Assembly (NCBI GenBank): GCA_016778765.1
Contig: JADHOV010000004.1
Coordinates: 1-64,000, forward strand
Reading direction: 5' to 3'
DNA: 64,000 nt
Source of the DNA: Paracoccaceae bacterium
GTDB taxonomy: Bacteria; Pseudomonadota; Alphaproteobacteria; Rhodobacterales; Rhodobacteraceae
Shown here one piece after another: positions 11,378 through 20,553 of the stretch. Position 1 is the stretch's first letter; each line of letters begins with the position of its first letter. The notes beneath the pieces were generated by a model that had not been told where the DNA came from, ran no database searches, and was given only the letters and a program-made list of their open reading frames with translations. Both the position numbers and the translations under genes were made by a program.

Positions 11378-13708
11378 GTGCCTTCATTTTCAACCACGCT
11401 CGAACAGGCAATCCACGCAGCTCTTGGCTTAGCAAATAAGCGATCGCATGAATTTGCAACGCTTGAGCATTTGCTCTTGGCGTTGATGGATGAGCAAGAC
11501 GCAGCGCGCGTATTGCGCGCCTGCGACGTGGATACAGAAGAGTTGCGTGAAACCTTGGTTGAATTCATCGAGACCGATCTGGCATCTTTGGTGACCGAAG
11601 TGGAAGGATCAGAGGCGGTGCCCACTGCTGCGTTCCAGCGGGTGATCCAACGCGCCGCGATCCATGTCCAATCGTCGGGCCGCACCGAAGTGACCGGCGC
11701 AAACGTTCTGGTTGCGATCTTTGCTGAACGCGAATCCAACGCGGCTTATTTTCTGCAAGATCAGGAAATGACGCGCTATGATGCGGTTAATTTCATCGCG
11801 CATGGCGTGGCCAAAGACCCCAATTTTGGCGAAGCACGGCCAGTCTCGGGCTCACCCGAATTCGAAGAGGAAACCAATGCGCCTGAAAACGTAAAAGAAG
11901 AAGAAAAGAAAGAATCGGCGCTGGCCAAATATTGCGTTGATTTGAACGCCAAAGCAGGAGAGGGCGATATTGACCCGCTGATTGGCCGCAGCCATGAGGT
12001 TGAGCGCTGCGTGCAGGTTCTGTGCCGTCGGCGCAAGAACAACCCGCTTTTGGTCGGCGATCCCGGCGTGGGCAAAACGGCCATCGCTGAAGGCCTAGCC
12101 CGCAAAGTGGTTTCCGGGGAAACCCCGCAAGTTTTGGCCAACACCACGATCTTTTCGCTTGATATGGGCGCCTTACTGGCCGGGACCCGCTATCGTGGCG
12201 ATTTTGAAGAACGCCTCAAAGCGGTGATGAATGAATTGGAAAGCCATCCGGATGCGGTCTTGTTCATTGATGAAATCCACACCGTGATTGGCGCAGGTGC
12301 CACCTCGGGTGGCGCTATGGATGCCTCAAACCTGTTGAAGCCCGCGCTGCAAGGTGGAAAATTGCGCACAATGGGTTCGACCACTTATAAAGAATACCGC
12401 CAACATTTTGAAAAGGATCGTGCGCTCAGCCGCCGCTTCCAAAAAATTGATGTAAATGAACCCAGTGTCGATGATGCGGTAAAAATTTTGCAAGGTATCA
12501 AAGGCTATTTTGAAGAGCATCACAGCATCAAATATACCGGTGATGCGATCAAATCAGCTGTTGAGCTGTCAGCGCGCTATATCAATGATCGCAAGCTACC
12601 AGACAAAGCCATTGACGTGATTGATGAAGCTGGCGCCGCGCAGCATTTGGTTGCAGAAAGCAAGCGGCGCAAAACCATAGGGATCAAAGAAATCGAAGCG
12701 GTGGTGGCGAAAATTGCGCGTATTCCACCCAAAAATGTCAGCAAAGACGATGCTCTGGTGCTGAAAGATCTTGAAACCAGCTTGAAACGGGTGGTCTTCG
12801 GGCAGGATCCGGCGATTGACGCGCTGGCCTCAGCAATAAAACTTGCGCGGGCCGGATTGAGAGAGCCGGAAAAACCCATAGGCAGCTATTTATTCGCCGG
12901 GCCTACCGGTGTTGGGAAAACAGAAGTTGCCAAACAACTGGCCGATAGCCTTGGCGTCGAGATGCTGCGCTTTGACATGTCCGAATATATGGAAAAACAC
13001 GCGGTCAGCCGGTTGATCGGCGCGCCTCCGGGTTATGTTGGGTTTGATCAGGGCGGGCAATTGACGGACGGGATTGACCAGCATCCACATTGCGTTTTGC
13101 TGTTGGATGAGATCGAAAAAGCCCATCCGGACGTATATAATGTGCTGTTGCAAGTGATGGATCACGGCACTCTCACAGACCATAATGGCCGCTCGGTTGA
13201 TTTTCGCAACGTGATTTTGATTATGACCTCGAATGCCGGTGCGGCTGAACAGGCGAAATCGGCGATCGGATTTAACCGCGACCGCCGCGAAGGCGAAGAC
13301 ACTGCCGCGATTGAACGGCAGTTTACGCCCGAATTTCGCAACCGGTTGGATGCTGTGATAAGCTTTGCACCATTGCCGAAACCCGTCACCATGCAGATTG
13401 TTGAAAAGTTTGTTCTGCAACTTGAAGCGCAATTGATGGACCGGCATGTCTCAATCGAAATCACTGAAGCCGCCGCCGAATGGCTGGCAGATAAAGGCTA
13501 TGATGAAAAGATGGGTGCCCGCCCATTGGGCCGGGTGATCCAAGAGCATATCAAAAAGCCTCTGGCCGAAGAATTGCTGTTTGGAAAGCTGGCCAAGGGC
13601 GGCTTGGTGAAGGTTGGCGTGCGCAAAGGCGAATTGCATCTTAAATTGGAAGGGCCGCAAAATCCGCGCCTGACAAATAATAAGCCGCCTTTGCTGACCG
13701 CAGATTAA
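11378..13708 (+). CDS. clpA: ATP-dependent Clp protease ATP-binding subunit ClpA
   Basis: AAA+ unfoldase that feeds substrates into ClpP and, with the adaptor ClpS, degrades N-degron proteins. It has 776 residues: the double Clp-N domain, D1 with Walker A GDPGVGKT near residue 227, and D2 with GPTGVGKT near 507. The FIDEIHTVIGAGATSGGAMD stretch is D1 Walker B and LLDEIEKAHPDV is D2 Walker B. There is no long middle domain as in ClpB. The start is GTG with AGGAG 8 nt upstream. clpS is not adjacent but lies at 40.4 kb on the other strand. Confidence 0.97.
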   Translation: MPSFSTTLEQAIHAALGLANKRSHEFATLEHLLLALMDEQDAARVLRACDVDTEELRETLVEFIETDLASLVTEVEGSEAVPTAAFQRVIQRAAIHVQSSGRTEVTGANVLVAIFAERESNAAYFLQDQEMTRYDAVNFIAHGVAKDPNFGEARPVSGSPEFEEETNAPENVKEEEKKESALAKYCVDLNAKAGEGDIDPLIGRSHEVERCVQVLCRRRKNNPLLVGDPGVGKTAIAEGLARKVVSGETPQVLANTTIFSLDMGALLAGTRYRGDFEERLKAVMNELESHPDAVLFIDEIHTVIGAGATSGGAMDASNLLKPALQGGKLRTMGSTTYKEYRQHFEKDRALSRRFQKIDVNEPSVDDAVKILQGIKGYFEEHHSIKYTGDAIKSAVELSARYINDRKLPDKAIDVIDEAGAAQHLVAESKRRKTIGIKEIEAVVAKIARIPPKNVSKDDALVLKDLETSLKRVVFGQDPAIDALASAIKLARAGLREPEKPIGSYLFAGPTGVGKTEVAKQLADSLGVEMLRFDMSEYMEKHAVSRLIGAPPGYVGFDQGGQLTDGIDQHPHCVLLLDEIEKAHPDVYNVLLQVMDHGTLTDHNGRSVDFRNVILIMTSNAGAAEQAKSAIGFNRDRREGEDTAAIERQFTPEFRNRLDAVISFAPLPKPVTMQIVEKFVLQLEAQLMDRHVSIEITEAAAEWLADKGYDEKMGARPLGRVIQEHIKKPLAEELLFGKLAKGGLVKVGVRKGELHLKLEGPQNPRLTNNKPPLLTAD

Positions 13709-13761
13709 AACAGCGCGCATCTGACCGGCGGGTTCAAAAGCGGCCGGTTATGCTGCCAAAG

Positions 13762-13777
13762 GCCCAAGGGCTTGGGC
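13762..13777. terminator. Hairpin between convergent clpA and the OmpA-like gene
   Basis: GCCCAAG-GG-CTTGGGC is a strong inverted repeat in the 96-nt convergent gap. It has no run of T on either side, so it may be a simple stem that protects mRNA ends or a weak terminator. Confidence 0.35.
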
Positions 13778-13804
13778 TAGCAAACTAGGCCGCGTTCTGT
13801 CTCT

Positions 13805-16153
13805 TTAGCGTTCGGTTAATTTCAGCTCAATGCGCCGGTTTTGGCTGCGGGCCTGCGCGGTGTTTGCCGTATTGACGGGTTGGAATTCAGCAAAGCCATT
13901 CGCCGCCAAACGGTCAGCCGGTATATTAAGCTGCGAAATCATGAATTTGACAACGGATAAAGCGCGCGCCTGGCTCAGCTCCCAATTGTCTTTGAATTCT
14001 CCCGTGCCGCTCAGCGGTTGGTCATCCGTATGCCCATCAACGCGGATAATCCAATCTATATTCTGCGGAATTTCCGACATAATCTTATTCAATATGCTGC
14101 CCACTTTTACGATTTCGCTCTGGCCAAGCTGCGAAAGCTCGGCCGCGCCGGGGGCAAATAACACCTCTGAAGAAAACACAAACCGATCGCCGACAATGCG
14201 TACCCCAACTTGATCCGCGAGCAATATGCGCAAGCTTCCAAAAAATTCTGATTTATATTTGGCCAGATCTTCGGCTTGGCTGGCCAAAAGATCGCGCTCG
14301 GCCTCTAGTTTAAGCTTTTCCGCCTCGAGCCTTTGGCTCTCGGCCTCTTCCAGTTTTAAACGGCGCCGCTGCTCGGAAGCGGCCCGCGCCAAAGCCGCAT
14401 TGAGCCGGTTACCAAGGTTTTGCAGCTGCGCCTGACTTTCGATATCTTTCTCTTCGGAAATCTCCAATAAATCACTCACTTTCGCCAATTGCTGCCGCAA
14501 TGCGGTAACCTGCTGGTTCAACGCGGCAGCTTGGCGCTCTGCCTTCAAAAGCTGCGCGTCGCTTTGTTGCAACTCTTGCGACGTGTCCAGCAAGGTCTGC
14601 TGGGCTTGCTGTAGCAAAATTTTCTGCTGTTCGCGCGCATCAAGCTGCGCGGCAAGATCCTGATCGGCTGCGAGTTTCGCCGCCAAGGCAGCCTTTAATT
14701 GCGCGGCCACTTTGTTCATATCGGTTTCGGCGGCCAATTTCGCGGCAAGCGCCGCCGCTAGGTTTTCTTCCAAGCTGGCTTTTGCCGTTTCAGCCTGCGC
14801 GATTTGAGCGGCCTGCGCGGCGGCTTGATTTGCCGCCTGGCTCGTCGTCGCGTCAAGCTGTTTTGTCGTCTCATCGACCTTCGCTTGCAGAAGCGCGCGC
14901 GCATCTTCTGCCTGCGCAACGGCAGCCAAAGCTGCGCTGAGCTGCGCCTGTAAGGCTTTTGCGAGCTCAAGCGCGCTGGATTGATTATCTTGGCTTTCCG
15001 TTCGACTTTTTTCGCTGTTGGACAGCGCAGTTTGCAAACGTTTGATCGCATCCGCTTGCTGGGCCTGGGTTTGCGATAAAGTGCGTTCTTGTATTTCCAA
15101 CTGCGCCCTTTGGCGCTGCAAGGCGGCGATTTGATCTTCCAACAATACTTGCCGCGCAAGCGCTGCGGCCAAAGCCACTTCGGTTTGATCCAGCTCTGCA
15201 GCGCTATCGGTAACCTTCGATTGCAGGCGCTGAATATCTTGATCGCGATCGGCCAATTGCAGCTGCGCTGCATTTAACGCCAACACGCTGTCTTGCAGAC
15301 GCGCCGCAACGAGTTCCTGCGCGGCTTCGGCCGCCGCCAACATGGTAAGCGTTTCTTCCGCTGCGCGGCGCTGTTCTTCCAATGCCAAGCTCATCGCTGT
15401 TAATTCCGCATCGGCATTTTCAAGCTTTTTGCGCAGCGCCTGCGCCGCCGCAGCTTCCAAAAGACGGGCTTCCTCCTCGGCGCTTAAGCGCTGCTGGAGC
15501 GACTGCAGATCCGCAGATTGCTGGTTTAAGAAACTTTTTTGATCGCTATTTTCGGTTTTCAGCGAAGCAATCAAGGCTTCAAGCGCATCGCGCTCTGCCG
15601 CTTTGCGGCGCGCTTCTTCTACCGATTTGTCAATTTCTGAGCGCGCCGTTGCAAGGGCCAAATTCAACGCCTCTTGCTGAGACATCAAAAGAGATTTTTC
15701 GCCTTCCAAATCGACAATCTGCGCGGTTTTCTCGCTTTGGCTTTTTAAAAGGCCGGCAACCTGCGCCTCAAAAGAGGTAATTTTCGCCTGCGCACTGACC
15801 AATTGTTGCTGCGTTGAATCGCGCTGAAAAGTAAGTTGATCGATCAAGTTGGCCTGCGCCATCAATTCGGTTTGGGTATCGCTTAACGTAGAGGTCAAGG
15901 CGCCCACTTCGCCTTTTAAAGCGCTCACTTTTTCTTGCTCGAGGCCAAGCGCTTCTGCAATCGCAGCGATCTCCGCACTTAGCAGGTTAAGTTCATTTTC
16001 TTGCCCTGTGATGGTTTCGCGTAAGACGAATTGAACAACCATAAAAATGGTTAAAACAAACATTAACACCAAAAGAAGGCCGGTCATCGCATCCACAAAA
16101 CCCGGCCAGATTGAGGCTTGAAATCGATGACCAGTTCGGCGGGAAAGTGCCAT
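13805..16153 (-). CDS. MotB/OmpA-like inner-membrane protein with a very long coiled coil
   Basis: A 782-residue protein. A short cytoplasmic N-terminus is followed by one membrane segment (about residues 19-43) containing FVDAMTGLLLVLM, with Asp21 at the place of the proton-channel Asp of MotB/ExbD-type stators. Residues from about 45 to 630 are nearly all Ala/Gln/Glu/Leu-rich heptads. The C-terminal ~130 residues are an OmpA-like peptidoglycan-binding domain (RVDGHTDDQPL, NWELSQARALSVV, SQNRRIELKL). The start is 2 nt from the stop of the ExbB/MotA-like gene, so the two form a stator-like pair. It is not a flagellar MotB: no flagellar genes are nearby and the coil is far too long. Its role is unknown; cell-envelope work is inferred. 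Confidence 0.8.
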   Translation of the reverse strand: MALSRRTGHRFQASIWPGFVDAMTGLLLVLMFVLTIFMVVQFVLRETITGQENELNLLSAEIAAIAEALGLEQEKVSALKGEVGALTSTLSDTQTELMAQANLIDQLTFQRDSTQQQLVSAQAKITSFEAQVAGLLKSQSEKTAQIVDLEGEKSLLMSQQEALNLALATARSEIDKSVEEARRKAAERDALEALIASLKTENSDQKSFLNQQSADLQSLQQRLSAEEEARLLEAAAAQALRKKLENADAELTAMSLALEEQRRAAEETLTMLAAAEAAQELVAARLQDSVLALNAAQLQLADRDQDIQRLQSKVTDSAAELDQTEVALAAALARQVLLEDQIAALQRQRAQLEIQERTLSQTQAQQADAIKRLQTALSNSEKSRTESQDNQSSALELAKALQAQLSAALAAVAQAEDARALLQAKVDETTKQLDATTSQAANQAAAQAAQIAQAETAKASLEENLAAALAAKLAAETDMNKVAAQLKAALAAKLAADQDLAAQLDAREQQKILLQQAQQTLLDTSQELQQSDAQLLKAERQAAALNQQVTALRQQLAKVSDLLEISEEKDIESQAQLQNLGNRLNAALARAASEQRRRLKLEEAESQRLEAEKLKLEAERDLLASQAEDLAKYKSEFFGSLRILLADQVGVRIVGDRFVFSSEVLFAPGAAELSQLGQSEIVKVGSILNKIMSEIPQNIDWIIRVDGHTDDQPLSGTGEFKDNWELSQARALSVVKFMISQLNIPADRLAANGFAEFQPVNTANTAQARSQNRRIELKLTER

Positions 16154-16155
16154 GA

Positions 16156-17364
16156 TCAGCCCTTATCATCAGAGCTGGTTGATCCGCCGTCACCCGATGG
16201 CCGGCTGGCGCTGGCATGCAAAATTGCAGCGCTCAAAGCGTTTATTTCTGCGCGCAACGCCACGGTGCTTTCCTGGCGGCCCGCGGCCATTTCTTCGGTC
16301 AGATGCAAAAGCTGAACATCAATCGAGCGCAAACGCATGCGGCTTTCAGCATCCGCCGCCTCGCTATTTTCAATATTGCGTAAGACTTCAAGCAGCTTTT
16401 CTTGGCCGCCCGCCACCCGCAATAACGCCTCATTGCTGGGTGCGTTGGCCTCGATCCGAGCGGTCAACTGGTTCAGGCTTTCCGACAAGCCCCGCAACCC
16501 ATCATCCACCATGGCCCGCCCCGCATCCGCTTGCGTAAACATCATTTGCATGGCTTCCATATTCTCGTTCATTTGATCCAGCACGGTGCCCAGAATATTT
16601 TGTTCATGGCTGGCTTCGCCATCCCCGTCACCGGACGAAAATCCCAAACGCGTGATCGAGGAAAGCCATTCCTCCAATTCCCGGTAAAAGCGGTTTTGGC
16701 CGTGGCTGGCAAACAGCTCTAAAAGTCCCACCACCAAAGAACCTGCCAATCCCAGCAACGAGGATGCAAAAGCAATTCCCATACCGCCAAGCTGGCTTTC
16801 CAGCCCGTTCATCAACCGGCTAAAAACGGCAAAACCCGACTCGCCCGCTTTAGGGGCCAAAGAGCGGATGGTATCAACCAAGGCAGGCACCGTGGTTGCC
16901 AACCCGTAAAACGTGCCCAAAAGCCCCAAAAAGATCAGCAGATTAACGATATAGCGGGTGATCTCCCGTGCTTCTTCGATCCGCGTTCCAACCGAGTCTA
17001 GGATCGAGCGTGTTGAAGAGGCAGCAATTTGCATCCGCGCGCCGCGATCACGCAACAAAGTTGCCAGCGGTGCCAGCAGCTGCGGGGCCTTTGACCCGGA
17101 AATACCTTGATTGCGCACAAAGCTTTCGATCCAGCGCACCGATGAGGCCAACTGAAACACCTGCACAAAGCAACTGATCACCCCGATACAAAACACCAAA
17201 CAGATAAAGCCGTTCAACCAAAGGTTGGATTGCACCACCGGCATGATGCGCGGCGCGGCAATGACAGCGCCAAAACCGGTTAAGCCAACCACAAGCAACA
17301 TCATCATACCTTGGCGTATGGGTCGCGAGAACTGAAGTTTAAGCTCTAGATCAGCTTTATGCAT
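16156..17364 (-). CDS. MotA/TolQ/ExbB-type proton-channel protein
   Basis: A 402-residue inner-membrane protein with about four membrane segments (roughly 18-38, 50-72, 135-160 and 197-222). The last two carry the family core NLLIFLGLLGTFYGLATTVP and GMGIAFASSLLGLAGSLVVG. After the membrane part comes a cytoplasmic tail of about 180 residues predicted to be mainly helical. It lies between chaC and the OmpA-like gene on the same strand (gaps 29 and 2 nt). It would supply the ion channel of a stator whose B subunit is the neighbour. The partner driven by this motor is not visible. Confidence 0.82.
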   Translation of the reverse strand: MHKADLELKLQFSRPIRQGMMMLLVVGLTGFGAVIAAPRIMPVVQSNLWLNGFICLVFCIGVISCFVQVFQLASSVRWIESFVRNQGISGSKAPQLLAPLATLLRDRGARMQIAASSTRSILDSVGTRIEEAREITRYIVNLLIFLGLLGTFYGLATTVPALVDTIRSLAPKAGESGFAVFSRLMNGLESQLGGMGIAFASSLLGLAGSLVVGLLELFASHGQNRFYRELEEWLSSITRLGFSSGDGDGEASHEQNILGTVLDQMNENMEAMQMMFTQADAGRAMVDDGLRGLSESLNQLTARIEANAPSNEALLRVAGGQEKLLEVLRNIENSEAADAESRMRLRSIDVQLLHLTEEMAAGRQESTVALRAEINALSAAILHASASRPSGDGGSTSSDDKG

Positions 17365-17393
17365 GATGTTTTACCTTGATTGGGAAACAGAGC

Positions 17394-17963
17394 CTATCCA
17401 TGGCTGACACCGGGGGAGGCCCCCCGACCCTTTTCGGCAAGCCTTGCACGGACATTTTGTGCAAGCCATTGAAGATCAGCATCCTGGATCGACAACTTCT
17501 CCATTTGTTCAACCGTTTTAAACAGATATTCACTATTATCGCCACGCCCACCGCGCGCCGTTGCAATAATGCGAGCTTGCTCCTCCAATGACAAGCCTTG
17601 GCAGTATTGATCATTGGTTTGATCGATCACATAGGCCAAAGCCTCAAGCTGCCCGCCCTCTGGCAAATCTAAACGCACGGTTTTTTCGTAATACGCGGAT
17701 GAGACCAGCTCGCGGTCTCTCAAATAGGCAAGAACTTGTGTTTCATCTTCGGGCGCGATACGAAAGGCCAAACCATCACAAATCGCCGCGTTGGCAGCGT
17801 CTAATGCCAACACCAAACCGGGCATAGCAGGCGTGCCGCGATGATGGATCGACCGCATGCAAAAATTACGGCGATAGCCACTCAACCGCGCCAACCGCTT
17901 TTCCACATAGTCAAAGCCCGGGTTCCACAATAACGACCCATAGCCAAAAACCCACATTTGCAT
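17394..17963 (-). CDS. chaC: ChaC-type gamma-glutamylcyclotransferase
   Basis: Breaks glutathione to 5-oxoproline and Cys-Gly. The 189-residue protein begins with the family signature VFGYGSLLWNPGF, followed by RRNFCMRSIHHRGTP, and has the later ETQVLAYLRDRE and GGRGDNSEYLF segments. The Glu of the AYLRDRE segment is at the expected place for the catalytic acid. GGAAGGG precedes the start by 10 nt. It may be the first gene of a transcript with the ExbB/OmpA-like pair, though no functional link is evident. Confidence 0.88.
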   Translation of the reverse strand: MQMWVFGYGSLLWNPGFDYVEKRLARLSGYRRNFCMRSIHHRGTPAMPGLVLALDAANAAICDGLAFRIAPEDETQVLAYLRDRELVSSAYYEKTVRLDLPEGGQLEALAYVIDQTNDQYCQGLSLEEQARIIATARGGRGDNSEYLFKTVEQMEKLSIQDADLQWLAQNVRARLAEKGRGASPGVSHG

Positions 17964-18028
17964 TTGTCTGGCCCTTCCACGTTAGTGCCTGTAAATACTA
18001 ATTTGCCGCGATCGGAAAGGGGCCAAGA

Positions 18029-18847
18029 ATGCAACGTTTGATTATTCTCGTATTGGGTATCGCGATCCTTTGGTCCGGGTTTTGGTTCTGGGGGGCGGAA
18101 CGCAACAAGGCCGGTATTGCGGCCCTGGTCGCGGGAGCTGAAAAGAGCGGATGGCAAGTTCAGTTTGACCAGATCAGCCAAATGGGAATTCCAAATCGCT
18201 ATGATGTCACCTTGCGTAACCCGCAAATCGGCAATGCTGCGGGTACATTCGATTGGCAAGCGGCGTTTTTGCAAATCATGCGCCTGACCTACACCCCGAC
18301 CCATTGGCTTGTTATTTGGCCCGACACGCATGATTTAACGCTTGCAGGTCAGCCCGTGCGCCTCACCAGTCAAACTTTGCGCGCCTCGGTAACCCAGAGC
18401 GAGGGCTCGCAATGGCGCGCAACGGCAACCGCTGAAAATTTAACCTTTACCGCCAATCCAGGTTTAAGCTTACCCGTTGAAAACGTACAAATTTCGATCG
18501 AACAACGCTTGGAGAAAACACGCTTTTACGCTAAGGGAACCACCGCGCAACCGCTCAGCCCCAACGCAGAGATGACGCTAGAGCTTTTCGCCGACCTGCG
18601 GGATATGCGCGACGTTAAGGCAACGCTATCGGCCCAGAATATAATTATAAAAATGAATGGAAAAACGCTTATTTCTGATGGTATGGTGGATTTTTATGAG
18701 GACGTGCCCCCCAAAGGCTGGCTTGGCATTAAAGTGGCAAACCTAAACAGCGGCTGGGCCGTGTTAACCGCGCTGCTGCTGCCCCTAAAAGCCCTTTTGG
18801 GCGATCAAGTGGCCGATATTTCTTTAAAATTTGATTTGGGCAGCTGA
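18029..18847 (+). CDS. DUF2125 family membrane-anchored protein
   Basis: A 272-residue protein with an N-terminal membrane anchor or signal (LIILVLGIAILWSGFWFWGA) and a periplasmic beta-rich region with RYDVTLRNPQI and TYTPTHWLVIWPD, matching the alphaproteobacterial DUF2125 family. These proteins resemble AsmA-like or lipid-transfer beta-sheet proteins in pattern, but the function is unknown. AAGGGG lies before the start. It is divergent from chaC with 65 nt between them. Confidence 0.8.
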   Translation: MQRLIILVLGIAILWSGFWFWGAERNKAGIAALVAGAEKSGWQVQFDQISQMGIPNRYDVTLRNPQIGNAAGTFDWQAAFLQIMRLTYTPTHWLVIWPDTHDLTLAGQPVRLTSQTLRASVTQSEGSQWRATATAENLTFTANPGLSLPVENVQISIEQRLEKTRFYAKGTTAQPLSPNAEMTLELFADLRDMRDVKATLSAQNIIIKMNGKTLISDGMVDFYEDVPPKGWLGIKVANLNSGWAVLTALLLPLKALLGDQVADISLKFDLGS

Positions 18848-18851
18848 AACT

Positions 18852-18863
18852 TTTGGCGCCAAA
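18852..18863. promoter_or_regulatory. Perfect palindrome TTTGGCGCCAAA ahead of the ABC operon
   Basis: A 12-bp perfect inverted repeat just after the DUF2125 stop and about 115 nt before the solute-binding-protein gene. It could be an operator for the transporter operon. The half-site GGCGCC recurs at 20481, after the binding-protein gene. There is no T run close enough to make it a typical terminator. Confidence 0.35.
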
Positions 18864-18976
18864 CAGATTTATTTTCTAGCCTTAGATAGAATTTTATTCC
18901 TATAGTTTAGCATAAGCTGCGCCGGCCAAGCCGCAGCATCTCAGGCCCATAGGGCCGATTTAATAGGGAGAGTAAC

Positions 18977-20464
18977 ATGCCAATCAAGACTGGAAAACTT
19001 CTAAGAATGAGCGCCGCAGCTTTGGCTTTGACGAGCGGCGCCGCTGCCGCCGCGCAAAGCGATCTCACCGTTGCCCTGCAACTCGAGCCCCCGCATTTAG
19101 ACCCCACCAGCGCTGCCGCTGGCGCGATTGACAGCGTGCTTTATTCAAATGTGTTTGAGGGGCTTACCCGCTTTGCCTCTGATGGATCTATCATTCCCGG
19201 CCTCGCAAAATCATGGGAGATTTCCGAAGATGGCACCAGCTATACATTTCATTTAAACGCCGGCGTCACCTTTCATGATGGCACCAGCATGGATGCCGAA
19301 GACGTCAAATTCTCATTAGATCGGGCGCGCGGGGAAGACAGTGCCAATGCCCAAAAGGCGCTGTTTGCTGGCATTACGGATGTAAGCGTTGTTGATCCGC
19401 TGACCGTCAAAGTCAGTTTGGAGGCCGCCAATGGCAGCTTCTTATTCAACATGGCTTGGGGCGATGCGGTGATTGTTGCCCCCGAAACGATCGAAAATAT
19501 CAAAACAAACCCAGTGGGAACCGGAGCGTTTCAATTCAGCAATTGGGTGCAGGGTGATCGTATTGAGCTGACCCGCAACGCCGATTACTGGGGAACCCCT
19601 GCGGCCCTAGAAAGCGCAACGTTTAAATTCATCTCCGATCCCACAGCGGGATTTGCAGCGATGATGGCCGAAGATGTGGATGCGTTCGTGAATTTTCCAG
19701 CCCCTGAAAACCTACCGCAATTTGAGGCGGATCCGCGCTTTCAAGTGATTGTCGGCTCCACAGAAGGCGAAACTATTCTTTCTACCAATAACAAAATGCC
19801 GCCTTTAGATAATGTAAAAGTGCGCAAAGCCATCGCGCATGCGATTGATCGCCAAGCGATCATTGACGGGGCAATGTTTGGCGTTGGCACTCCGATTGGC
19901 ACGCATTTCGCGCCGCACCATCCAGACTATCTCGATCTGACGGCAAATTCGGCTTATGATCCTGATTTGGCCAAACAGCTTTTGGCAGAAGCCGGGTTTG
20001 AGAATGGCTTTGAAACCACATTGAAACTGCCGCCGCCCTCTTATGCACGCCGCGGCGGCGAAATCATTGCAGCGCAGTTGCGCGCGGTGGGGATTCAAAC
20101 CGAAATCAGTAATTTGGAATGGGCGCAATGGCTCGAGCAAGTGTTCCGCGGCAAGGATTATGGGTTAACAATCGTCAGCCATACCGAACCGATGGATATC
20201 GGAATTTATGCGCGTCCGGATTATTACTTCCAATATGACAATCCGGCCTTTCAAACTTTGATGACCGATCTCAGATCACAAAGCGATCCGGCGACCCGCA
20301 GCGCAATGTTGCAAAAAGCCCAAACGATCATTTCCGAAGATTATGTGAATGGATTTTTGTTCGAACTGGCCGTACCAACCGTTGCCAATGCCAAAATCCG
20401 CGGTCTATGGGAAAATGCCCCTACGCAAGCCACAGATCTGACAGGGGTCAGCTGGTCGAATTAA
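18977..20464 (+). CDS. ABC transporter periplasmic peptide-type binding protein
   Basis: SBP_bac_5 (OppA/DppA-like) protein of 495 residues with a cleaved signal peptide of about 26 residues ending SGAAAAAQ. The family signature region is LVPGLAKSW-like (IIPGLAKSWEISEDGTSYTF), followed by LNAGVTFHDGT. The C-terminal part is complete. The protein delivers a peptide or other organic solute to the two permeases that follow. It begins an operon of seven genes. A strong hairpin follows it, which would make binding protein more abundant than the membrane subunits. The actual ligand cannot be read from the sequence. Confidence 0.93.
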   Translation: MPIKTGKLLRMSAAALALTSGAAAAAQSDLTVALQLEPPHLDPTSAAAGAIDSVLYSNVFEGLTRFASDGSIIPGLAKSWEISEDGTSYTFHLNAGVTFHDGTSMDAEDVKFSLDRARGEDSANAQKALFAGITDVSVVDPLTVKVSLEAANGSFLFNMAWGDAVIVAPETIENIKTNPVGTGAFQFSNWVQGDRIELTRNADYWGTPAALESATFKFISDPTAGFAAMMAEDVDAFVNFPAPENLPQFEADPRFQVIVGSTEGETILSTNNKMPPLDNVKVRKAIAHAIDRQAIIDGAMFGVGTPIGTHFAPHHPDYLDLTANSAYDPDLAKQLLAEAGFENGFETTLKLPPPSYARRGGEIIAAQLRAVGIQTEISNLEWAQWLEQVFRGKDYGLTIVSHTEPMDIGIYARPDYYFQYDNPAFQTLMTDLRSQSDPATRSAMLQKAQTIISEDYVNGFLFELAVPTVANAKIRGLWENAPTQATDLTGVSWSN

Positions 20465-20486
20465 ACCGGCGCGAAAACAAGGCGCC

Positions 20487-20511
20487 AAAGGGGGCTTTAC
20501 GGCCCCCTTTT
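20487..20511 (+). terminator. Hairpin with T run between binding protein and permease
   Basis: AAAGGGGGC, a 6-base loop and GCCCCCTTTT form a strong stem ending in T residues, 23 nt after the binding-protein stop and 43 nt before the first permease. As the next gene belongs to the same system, this is best read as a partial terminator or an mRNA-stabilising stem for the binding-protein message. Confidence 0.75.
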
Positions 20512-20553
20512 ATTTCGCTGGACCCGCGCATCGCCTGTGCCTAATCTGAGCCA

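Noticed and set aside
14758-15273. A 171-codon frame in another phase inside the coiled-coil gene
   Set aside because: It arises from the repetitive Ala/Gln codons of the OmpA-like gene, and is rich in Arg/Lys without any domain.
13805-17364. The ExbB/OmpA-like pair as a Zorya defence system
   Set aside because: Zorya also needs ZorC/ZorD or ZorE, and the coil in Zorya is in ZorA. Neighbours here are chaC, clpA and DUF2125.
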